Positions 1 through 8,830 of a DNA stretch of 64,000 nucleotides are shown here, in pieces (positions within the stretch are counted from its first letter, which is position 1; each line of letters begins with the position of its first letter). Source of the DNA: Mikania micrantha (Eukaryota; Streptophyta; Magnoliopsida; Asterales; Asteraceae). The DNA lies in NCBI GenBank assembly GCA_009363875.1, contig CM018683.1:37779753-37843752 (forward strand), read 5' to 3'. Made by a program: the position numbers and the translations under genes. The notes under the pieces were generated by a model, which saw nothing but the letters and a program-made list of their open reading frames with translations, made no database searches and was not told the origin of the DNA.

Positions 1-384
1 TGTTCGTACATTAACGGTAAGACTTTGTGAGGGCTTGTAACGAGTTCAACACTTAATGTTTGTCCAATAAACCAGCATACACAATAGTGTTTGTACAGTA
101 ATAATGTTTGACTCGATGCAACTAGTATTCTCCCCCTATTTAAAAGCATTTGAAAAAGAGTAAAGAGGGGCCGTAAACTCACCTTAGTGATGTGAATGTG
201 TAAAAGCGTAAGCTCCTGATGTAGTAGGCACGTCGGTCACCGGCAACCTATATCGTATACCGTTCGTGAGTTCGCGTAGGTGACCGTGCTAGTGTTAGTG
301 CTCGTGTTTGTGTCCAACAACCCTGGGTTGTTCATGTTTGCCCGTGTCGGTCCACAATGACCGTGTTTGCTCGTGTTGGTCCAT

Positions 385-476
385 ATTGACCGTGTTTGAC
401 CATGTTTGACCGTGTTTGACCAAAGTTGACCGTGTTTGACCAAGGTTGACCGTGTTTGACCAAAGTTGACCGTGTC
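385..476. repeat. W-box-rich tandem repeat in LTR-L
   Basis: About 90 bp of a 10 or 20 bp unit alternating TTGACCGTG and TTTGACCAA. It contains nine TTGACC hexamers on the plus strand. TTGACC/T is the core W-box bound by WRKY factors (established). Relative to the LTR-L TATA box it lies about 1.4 kb downstream, in the presumed transcribed leader just before the donor-like site at 182, so a classical enhancer role is uncertain. Confidence 0.75.
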
Positions 477-1830
477 AAGTCAACGACCCGTTGGTGAACC
501 GTGTGACGGTTTGTGAATCGTGTAGCAATCGTGTAAGTGTTTGTCGTGTGCACAACGCGTAGGTCGCGTTTATGGACAACTTACTATTTATAGTAAGTTT
601 CCATTTTTAGAAAGTTCACAAAGCATAACGGTTTTAGAGTTCTAGCATGTTCAATAGTCCTACGGGGTCATGTTAACACATAGCACATTATCATACAAGT
701 TCATATACGCCGTTTATAACATGTTAGTGCACAAAAGTTTCCTAAAATGGAAAGTTTCCATTTTTAGCATACGTGACATCGGAAACCATCTAACTTAGCA
801 TCTAACCATCATATTAAAACATAATAAGTCATTTAGCACGCTCAAATCATACAACATGTTGACAAATTGGTCTTTCGAAAAATAAAGTTACTATAAATAG
901 TAACTTTGTGATTTTTGCATAAAAATGACCATTTAACATTTCTAAACCATTTTCACATTAACAATCCTCATTTTAACCAATATATCATCATTTTAATCAT
1001 ACAAATATGGTGGAAGAGTCTCCTATCATTATTTTGACCCGAAAAGTTACTAAATATAGTAACTTTGTCAAAAATGACCATAAACATTATCGAGATCACA
1101 TTTTAAACATTCTAAACATCATATTAACATTCTAAGAGCAATTCCAAGTACATGCATGTTCATCAAGTACACCATTTCACCAACTTGTACTAAAAAGTTT
1201 CTAAATATAGAAAGATTCATAAAAATCATTGTTTTAACTATTTTAACATCATCTAAGCATGTAATCATCATCCAATATCATCAAGAAACATGCTTAACTA
1301 CTGAAATCATTCTAACTATCATAGATCGTACATGCATGTGGTTAAATCACCCATTTGTGACCAAATCATGAAATACCCATAAACACATCATCATGGATTG
1401 TCATGAAACACCATTTAATCATCATAGATCATCATCAAACACATCTAAATCAACAAACCCAGAAGATAAATTCGTGCATGTGCACTATAGGTGCTTGCAT
1501 GTGGGTTTTGTGCATTGCATGTGTGTGTAGGAGTAAAAAGAGTAAGTTTTAAGCATAGAACTACCTTCTAGAGATCTTTGAACACCAAGGTAATGGATGA
1601 GCAGCCCCTGAACCTTCTGAGATGGCTGGATTCGACAGAAAGAAGAGGGTGATGGTAGTTTCAAGCTTCCAACTTAGGTCTTCAAGCTTCCAATCTCCAC
1701 TCTAAGCTTCCACAAGCTTGATGATGGCTTCAACAGGGTAACAATGGAGTTTTCTGGTGGGGAAGACGACTTTGAGTGGTCTAGAGCTCGAGAAGATAAA
1801 ATAGGGTGGCTTGAAATGATTTTTCTTGGT

Positions 1831-1990
1831 TTTATAAAGATTTTAGCGTGTTAGGCTGTCAGGCGTAACGCCTGACGTGGGTGTGCACTATGTGTCGTTA
1901 CGCGCGGGATGGAACGGATGGGCGCTCAATTTCCCATCCGCGCGTATCGCCTATCGTGGGCGTCTCGGGTCAGGCGTACCGCCTGGCCTG
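1831..1990 (-). promoter_or_regulatory. LTR-L core promoter: TATA box with upstream palindromes
   Basis: On the minus strand CTTTATAAAACC (about 1841-1829) is a good plant TATA box. About 20 bp upstream is a perfect palindrome at 1858-1876, with 9-bp arms GTCAGGCGT and ACGCCTGAC around one base. A one-mismatch copy is at 1971-1985. Between them is an inverted repeat CGGATGGG (1915-1922) and CCCATCCG (1933-1940). The block is much more GC-rich than its surroundings. Confidence 0.6.
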
Positions 1991-2363
1991 AATTTCAAGC
2001 CCAATAAGCTTGTTTTGTTGTTCTGGCCCAATCTTGCCCGTTTCTCGACTGTAGAACATCGTTCGAGCGTCGTTTGGACTCTATTGGTCAATTATTAGCC
2101 ATAATTGACTTGTGACAGTGTTTCGTGAAGTTTCGAGTGTTGTGCTACACAATGTGTTAGACGTTCACCAACGTTCGTGTGTTTTGACAAGTGTGTGTTG
2201 TTCGTCGATAATTCCACGAATTATCTTGTCGTATGCCAGTGTTCGTACTGTCGTGCCACGTGTCACACTAAATTACTCTAATTCTAGTGCCACGTGTACA
2301 TAATGCATTTAAATAAACATTTAAATAAATAAGTTGCTGACCTGGAAATTACGGGGTGTCACA

Positions 2364-3583
2364 ACAGGGGAAAGTATTGGAGATTTATGAGAAGGAGAGG
2401 AGTGAGAATGGATTTGAGAATTATTTGGTTTTGCATTAATAGATCCAGAATTAGTGAGATCCTGTGAATTAGGAGCATATTCAGAACCTGAGGCAGCTTG
2501 AGGCTCTGGAGAAAGAATGAGGGGATAAGCTTTTCCCCAATAAAATGAATGTAGATGAAGAGGAAGAAGTTGAATGAACTGAAACAGTTTTGCCTAAAAA
2601 ATAAGTTCTGGACTCAGAAGAAAAATGAACTGATTCAGTGGATTGTTGAGTTTGAAGATTTGAAAGAATTGCTGAAGATGAGAACAAAGGATCTAGAGCA
2701 ACTTCTTCATCACAAGGCGAAGAAGTGGTTCCTTGTTCTTAAGAAAGTGGAGAATTGTGAGTTTAAGGATGGGTGGAATGAGAAGAAGGAGCAGGCTGAA
2801 GAAGAGTTGCTTGAAGATAATTGCACATTTGAGGCATTGGAACATCAATTCCTGAGAATGTATTTTTGGAGTGAGTTCTTTTCATTGGTTTAAAAATGGT
2901 CACATTATGATGCTCGAGTGAAAGAACATAACCAAATACTGGAATGGAGTGCACATAGTCGTTTATCAAGAATTGGATGAATCTAGGATACATAAGATAT
3001 CAATTTCAAGATCCTTCCTGAATGTTTGATCTAAGGCCATTAAAAAGATAAGATGCCTTATTATATGGCTCAGAAGTTAGCAGACCGACTATAGCACTTG
3101 AGAGCTGCATACCAATGTTGTTCCATCCAGTCTTTCTTTTTGATAAGCAATGTTAAAAGGTATGTATCAGGTATTTCGATCTTGGACACAACATTCCCTT
3201 TTCAATCTGTTTTTCTTTGAATTTTCCTTCATATACAGTAAGTTTTGAAAGATATCCAAGACTGTTTCAGAATCATACTCAGTTGGAGCATCTTGCTCAT
3301 TACCTAATCTAAGACAAGATCGAATAGAAGATGCTGTGATCTGAAAGTTGTGAGATCCAATTGTAGCAGTAATTTTGGTTCCATCATCCTTAGTATTCAC
3401 TTGAGAAGAGTTCTAGAAGGCTTTAACCATTTCTCTGTATACGGTGGGATTAGTTGTTAATGCAAAGTGATCTTTGGATCTTTTTAGAAACTGAATAACA
3501 TCTGCATATTCTACCCCCTCAGAAGTGTTTTCTTCAAGAAATGCGCACACATTATGATCTTTAACGAACAACAGGGAAGCCAT
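2364..3583 (-). pseudogene. Copia-0 3' accessory (env-position) ORF, decayed and truncated
   Basis: The ATG is at 3583-3581, 4 nt after an acceptor-like TTTTTCAG. The first 56 codons are open. They contain EYADVIQFLKRSKDHFAL and then NPTVY, the N-terminal pattern of the plant retroelement protein usually annotated as hypothetical beside Sirevirus pol. A TAG at 3415-3413 follows KAF, where the family has FW. After it the frame is open to about 3167 (SIRSCLRLGNEQDAPTEYDS), then shifts. A segment at 2993-2763 starts MYPRFIQFLINDYV, also typical of the family. The rest, down to LTR-L at 2364, is only remnants with a serine-rich stretch. The function of the family is unknown to me; I see no clear signal peptide or membrane segment, so env is a position label only. 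Confidence 0.7.
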
Positions 3584-5049
3584 TTTTCTGAAAAATTGAA
3601 ATAATTTAAAAATTAGTATAAAGTATAGATAAAGTGAATAAATAAGAAATAAACTTAGTTTGTTAAGCTATACCTATTAGAGTTATTTCAGATTTTAACA
3701 GATTTTCATTTTAATTTAGTTTCAAGATTAGGATTTAGGGTTTGCGAACACCAAAAAAGTCGTTGTTAAACACAATCAAACTATGAATCACCACCTAAAA
3801 TCAAGTTATCAATGAAAAACTCATGTTGAAGGAGGATCAATAGAAGATTCTCAGTAAACAAATTGTAAAACGATGGAGGTTCGTTCGCAAGCAAGTGGGT
3901 TTTTCGACGGTTTTTCAAAATAGCGGATGATGGTGACGAGAAATTCAAAAGACTTGAGTTTATTTAAAGTAACCGAGGCCCACAAAATCCTTTTAAACAA
4001 GATAGGCCCACATACTTAAAATGGGCTTTAATGTATGTTTATAATGATATGAGAATGCAAATGAATATAATACTTAAGATAAGAATTAAACAATTGAGTA
4101 TGTTTATTTATTTGCAAAAGCATCTATAATTATTTGTCAAGACATGATGCAATTAAAATATTTAAGATTTATAATTGAAAATTTAATGTTCATCAATCAA
4201 GTATTTTAAGATAAATGTTTGAAAATATATGTGAAGTATATTTGAATTTAAGAAATATAAATGAGTTCATTTGAAAACTCTACAGTTCAATGCACATCTA
4301 ATATTATATTTCTTTGAGAGAATATAAAAACTCTAAAGTTCAAACTTATAATTTTTAAATTGAACACGTTAAGAATTTAAAGTTCATCCTATAATTTCAA
4401 ATATATACTTGTATATTATTTATTTCTTGTTTCACACAAATGTAAATTTTAATTTATTTTTAGGAATTATATTCTATGACAATATATGCAATAAGTAGAT
4501 GTTGCTCAAGTTTGTTATTATATTTAATAGTTAAATAATCTTATTTGCCACCTGTTCAACATTTTTTAATGCTAAATTTTGAATGATATCACTTTTAAAC
4601 AATTTAAAAAATGAAAAGAGACATTTATATAGTGTATAATATATTTTTAATATAACTTGTTGGTATACGATCCTTTTGACTTTTTAAGTTATAAGAAATA
4701 GGCATAATGAGACTTATCATGTTTTAGGTACATTATGAATGAAAGATTGAAAATTTAGTTTATTTAAAGAAATATATATTCATATTACAATATATTGACA
4801 ATCAATAAAGTAGTTTAATTAAGAAAAATGTGTTTTAAACACCTATTTAACTGGATGCATTAAGAACACCAAATTTGTACAATGTATAACAAAGTTACCT
4901 CATGCATGCTCTTATTTGTATTCGGATGCAATAAATATCCATGTCTATACATCATATAAAAAGGGTAATTTATTGCATGCACTTATTTGTTTGGATGCAA
5001 TGAGAATTTCATGACTATACATTGAATTCCAAAGGAGTCTCAAGCATAC
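3584..5049 (-). other. Copia-0 spacer upstream of its 3' ORF
   Basis: About 1.45 kb of very AT-rich DNA without ORFs of note. On the minus strand it has a TATA-like TTTAAATAAAC (about 3971-3961), a donor-like TTTTAG|GTGGTG (GT at 3794-3793), a branch-like CTAAT about 27 nt before the acceptor, and the acceptor TTTTTCAG (AG at 3589-3588) directly before the accessory ORF. That would give an intron of about 207 bp. Elsewhere it is low-complexity A/T. It continues at 28396-28451 and 61336-61560. The last five bases (5045-5049, CATAC) are the Copia-1 target copy. Confidence 0.55.
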
Positions 5050-5677
5050 TGTAGGACCTCGTAGGAGCTCGGAGACAATCCGTTTTCAAGAGAAATCTGC
5101 TTGACAGCCTCTAGAATAGTCCGGAATCCTATTCTAGGGTTTTCCAATCGAAACCAACAGCAACCGTGGTGAATCGAGAGAGTAGAATCAACGTGGGAGT
5201 GAGAATCGATCACCACGGGTTGAGAATCGAAGTTGGACAGTAAGAATCGCTCAAGACTTCAAGGATTTGACACTGGAGTGCACTAGGAAGAATGAGGACT
5301 CGGGAAAGTTAGGTTTGAAATGATTTGAACTAGTATATATAGACTGTAGTCATTCGGCCGAATGAGTGGCCGAAGAAGCTCATTCGGCGAATGACTATGT
5401 CGAATGGACAAGTCAGTCGAATGAGTCATTCGGTGAATGGCTCATTCGCTGAATATAGTCATTCTCTATTCTCATTAGGCGAATGACTTCATTTGTTAGA
5501 TTCATTGGCCCGAATGAGTAATACTCATACTCAAATATTAATTAACCAATTCAAATAATCATATAATCAATATTAAACATTAAGAACAATATATAAAGAC
5601 AACTTCCATTAATATAACTTTAATCATTACATAATGATTAATACAAAATTGAACTAGGGACATTAAGTGCATCAACA
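5050..5677 (-). repeat. Copia-1 3' LTR (628 bp)
   Basis: In plus coordinates it starts TGTAGGACC and ends GCATCAACA (TG...CA). The right partner is 15681-16137 plus 28225-28395. In element direction U3 starts at 5677, the palindrome array lies at 5520-5351, the TATA box TATATATA is at 5341-5334, and about 280 bp of R/U5 follow to 5050. Confidence 0.92.
5334..5520 (-). promoter_or_regulatory. Copia-1 LTR promoter: CATTCGGCCGAATG array plus TATA box
   Basis: The minus strand reads CTATATATAC (TATATATA at 5341-5334). Nine bases upstream is the perfect 14-nt palindrome CATTCGGCCGAATG (5351-5364). Further upstream to 5520 are about ten full or half copies of CATTCG/CGAATG, several as CATTCGGCGAATG. 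The other LTR has the same design (TATA at 15971-15964, array to 16110). Clustered palindromes next to a TATA box suggest binding sites for a dimeric factor (inference). Confidence 0.7.
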
Positions 5678-5688
5678 AACTCCCCCTT
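5678..5688 (-). other. Copia-1 polypurine tract
   Basis: AACTCCCCCTT on the plus strand is AAGGGGGAGTT on the minus strand, immediately upstream of the 3' LTR at 5677. This is the plus-strand primer position of an LTR element. Confidence 0.85.
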
Positions 5689-5697
5689 GGACCTAGT

Positions 5698-6936
5698 TCA
5701 GCTCTTGGAAGTGTCTTTCTTGAAAAGTTTGTCAGAGATGGCTTTCCAATCTGCTCCAGCATGAACCTTTAAGCATATGCAGATCCGAATCACCCTCATG
5801 AACTGAAGTGCTTGTTCCATGTCTTGTACATCAAAAAATATCTGGTGTTGAAATAAAGCTTTGACATCGTTGTGTGACAAGTTAGTCAACCACATCGGGT
5901 CAAATATACGTTCAGTTTCCCACTTCTTGTCTTTGCACATGACAATCACAACTTCTGCACTCCGCCCATCATAGTACCACCATAGGAAGCCCTCTATAAA
6001 GTCTTGTCGCATCTTCCTTAACGGAATCTTCTTCAAAACTTTAGGAGGAAGCCACTTCAGGATAACTTTGTGCTTTCGAGTGTCTCCATCAATTTCTGGC
6101 AAATAATAACGTTCAGGCTGTTGAGGCTGAAAGTTCACCCATCTCTTTCTGTACTCATACTGAAGTTTCCGAGAGAACCAAGCAGACATTCCTGAATCTT
6201 CACTGTATAACATCCTCAGACGTGCTAACTGATTGACTTCAAAACCTGGCAACGTCTTAAAATCGTGAGGATGCTTGAAGTGGTCAATGCCTCTCTCTCT
6301 CTTCACAGCATAGTACCCAAGATCATGAAAGCATGCCCAGCTCAAGATTTGACCTCCAGCCTTGTAGCCTTTTGTTCTGTATACTTTCTTGTGCATAGCT
6401 GGCAACTTCATGGTGCTTTCTTTCTTGAGAACCTCCCAGTAGGCCTCCCGTTCTTCTTTTCTTCCTTTAAGATCATCAAAACCTCCTCTCCTGAATCCAA
6501 GACATTGAATCAGTACATGAGCAAGGTACTTGAACTGCAGAGACATGAACGCTTTGTTGAGGATCTCTGCTCCAAGATCACCCTCATACTTGCATCTCAT
6601 AAAGCATCCACGAACTAAGTGACGGTCTAGTAGATATGGCTGATCAGGTGTATCCTGGAAACCACAAACCCTCCTGATGTGCTCAGCTGATACAACAACA
6701 TCATGTCCCAGCACCTTGTCTCTAATAACAGGAGGTTCAACCTCACAATCAATATCTGCAGAAGCCTAGAAATCCTGCTGGTGAGAGTGATATGGCACAT
6801 GTATAGTAGAAATGGCCGTAAAGATCCTCGAACGGCTGAGAAATGTGATGATCTCTGTGTAGTGTTTGGCGTTCGGAGTGGTGAGATCCAAATGAGCACA
6901 GATATTGTTCTTCGTCACTGATTTATAACCTGCCAT
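5698..6936 (-). pseudogene. Copia-1 3' accessory (env-position) ORF, one in-frame amber
   Basis: One frame from ATG (6936-6934, MAGYKSV) to the stop at 5698, about 413 codons, broken only by a TAG at 6768-6766 after QQDF. The ATG lies 1 nt after an acceptor-like TTTGTTGTTCAG; an ATG seven codons further up lies inside the pyrimidine-rich acceptor region. Family signs: HYTEIITFLSRSRIFTAI near residue 25, then RDKVLGHDVVVSAEHIRRV, LVRGCFMRCKYEGDL, LNKAFMSLQFKYLAHVLIQC and LSWACFHDLGYY. These match the plant hypothetical protein family carried 3' of Sirevirus pol, also seen decayed at 2364-3583. The C-terminal half is rich in aromatic and basic residues. I see no obvious transmembrane helix. Function unknown. 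Confidence 0.75.
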
Positions 6937-8830
6937 ACTGAACAACAAAGAATACACATGTTAGTTTATTTCAATTTAATGAAATGTATAAATCAGATCA
7001 GAGAATCAATTGAAACAATTTTGTCGAATGAGACATATTTAGGTGAATGGGTTCTTTGGCCGAATGAGCCATTCGCCGAATGAGTTTCATTCGTCGAATA
7101 GACCTCATTCGCCTAATGAGCTAATGACAGAAAGATTCATTCACCGAATGAGTCATTCAGTCGAATGAGCTATTAGCCGAATGGGCTTCATTCGCCAAAT
7201 GAGCTATTCGCCAAATGGCGTCATTCGGCTGTCTATACAAGTTCCAACTCCTTTTGTCAAAAGTTTCAAATCAGCTTTAAAAATTTACACATTCATGCTC
7301 AGACATGACCGACTAAGGGTTTTAATACATGACATTTGTGATAATAAGTCCATTTATCCCATTTATTTCAAAGGCGAAAACAAAAACCCTAAAACCCTAA
7401 AATCATTCCCATTTATGATGATTCCACGGTCAAAATTGGATGATCTTTGATCCACATTTACCTGAAATGATATGAAGCAAGATTATCAGTAGCAGGTTTA
7501 AAGAAAATCACGAAAAAAATGTGAACAGAAGAGAGAAGTTGTTTCGGGCGAATGTGAACACACAGTAAAGGGCGAAAGTGATTTTGGCGAATGAGGTAGT
7601 TTGCCCGAATTACTGTTTATATAGGGTCACTCATTCGCCGAATGTGAATGGCAAATGGATCATTCGTCATTAAGTCATTCGCCGAATGAGAATGACTAAT
7701 GGGTCATTCGTCACAAGTCATTCGCCGAGTGGAGATGATTCTGCCAAGAGTGATTCGGTCGAATGACTCATTCGCCGAATGAAGTCATTCGGTCGAATAA
7801 GTGAATCTCACACCTCATTCGGACGAATGAGGATTTTCACTCCCAAAACACAGGATGATTCCAAAATTTTACATTTTGAAAAGTGAGAATGATTCCAATT
7901 ATGATTGGTTCTGGATTCAGATAAGACAGACATCTGAATCTACAAATGATCACCTAAACTGAAATTTAAAACATAAAATCTTTTTGTAATTTTCTGAAAC
8001 AAAATACAACTGTACAACTAACAACTAAGAACAAGTAAACACATATTTTTGTGAGAAGTCTATTGAGAAATTAACACATACACCTAATCACATCAAATTA
8101 GCATCACTGAATGATTCATTTCAGACATTTTTGACTTGTGATCTGATTACTGATATATCTGTCCACTTTAAGCTTTACAATACAAAATTATCAAACTCAT
8201 TTGATGATTACTTATGTTTTCTGATTGAGTTACCCATTTTATCTATCCAGCAAAGGTTTGAACTCAGTTTGTAACTCATCCCCGCACATCTTAATACCCA
8301 GCATCATGAATTCTATAAGGTTCCAATTTATTTTCTTTTTGTATTTTTCTTTTTAGTTTTGTCTCACTTAACCAACACAATAATTGGAAACCTTATTGGA
8401 TCTCATGATAACAGGTTTATGCCTGATTTGAGTCATAAACTATTTTCTCACTTAACTGTCTTTTAAAAACAGATCCCACAAATCAGATATTGTAAGTGTT
8501 CACAAATTTGTTTATTCATTTTGTAAAGTCAGCCTATCAGTACATCATCTCACACTTCTCATATGTCTTCCATTTGTGCACTCACTAACACTTTTAGGAC
8601 ATGATAGAATAATGTATTATTTTCTCAAAGAAGACTTTCTCATTTTTACTAAATTTTCAATTGTTTTTGTATTTTTCAAATTTTTTAGATGTTTTTGGTG
8701 TTTCAAAATAACATATTTTCTCCCCCTACAAACCTAAAACAGAAAATCTTTTTGAGTTTTTGATTAAGATAAGAAAATAAACAAGAGAAGTCTATAAATC
8801 AAAACAAAACTAACTTAAGAAAAGCGATGA
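6937..8830 (-). other. Copia-1 spacer with two palindrome arrays and a putative intron
   Basis: Between the RNase H stop (8831) and the accessory ATG (6936) lie 1.9 kb without a convincing ORF. The minus strand holds, in order: an AT-rich stretch (8830-7860); an array of CATTCG/CGAATG palindromes (7830-7632); TATATAAA (7623-7616); a presumed exon; donor CAG|GTAAATG (GT at 7461-7460); a second palindrome array inside the presumed intron (7235-7020); branch-like CTAAC (near 6962); acceptor TTTGTTGTTCAG (AG at 6939-6938). The implied intron is about 524 bp. Confidence 0.6.
7616..7830 (-). promoter_or_regulatory. Internal promoter-like module of Copia-1
   Basis: CCCTATATAAACAG on the minus strand carries TATATAAA at 7623-7616, a near-ideal plant TATA box. 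Eight bases upstream is CATTCGCCGAATG (7632-7644), and copies of the same motif continue to about 7830. The LTR promoter has the same layout with a 9-base gap. It is placed to start a short transcript reading towards the accessory ORF at 6936. Promoter function is inferred only. Confidence 0.6.

Larger units (their letters stand above)
1..2363 (-). mobile_element. LTR-L: gypsy-type LTR, cut by the window start
   Basis: The minus strand starts at 2363 with TGTGACACCCC, the same type of LTR start as Gypsy-3 (TGTGACACCCGG), and runs out of the window at position 1. It holds no retroelement protein. Going down the minus strand it has a palindrome cluster (1990-1858), a TATA box (near 1835), a W-box-rich tandem repeat (476-385) and a splice-donor-like AAG|GTGAGT (GT at 182-181) followed by ACGGCCCC. 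Gypsy-1 and Gypsy-3 LTRs have the same donor block. Parts resemble the Gypsy-3 LTR, for example the block around CGATAATTCC near 2208, but overall they are different families. It interrupts the Copia-0 3' ORF at 2364. It could be a solo LTR or the end of a full element lying to the left. Confidence 0.8.

Noticed and set aside
2555..2893. Plus-strand 112-codon Lys/Glu-rich frame that looks like a coiled coil
   Set aside because: It overlaps, on the opposite strand, the decayed Copia-0 accessory ORF, which has family motifs on both sides; the plus frame has no similarity I recognise.
5351..5520. Regularly spaced palindromes as a possible CRISPR array
   Set aside because: Spacing is irregular, units vary, no spacers of constant length, and the genome is a plant's.
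5698..6936. A true envelope glycoprotein
   Set aside because: No signal peptide, cleavage site or convincing membrane anchor visible; only the position resembles env, so I call it accessory.
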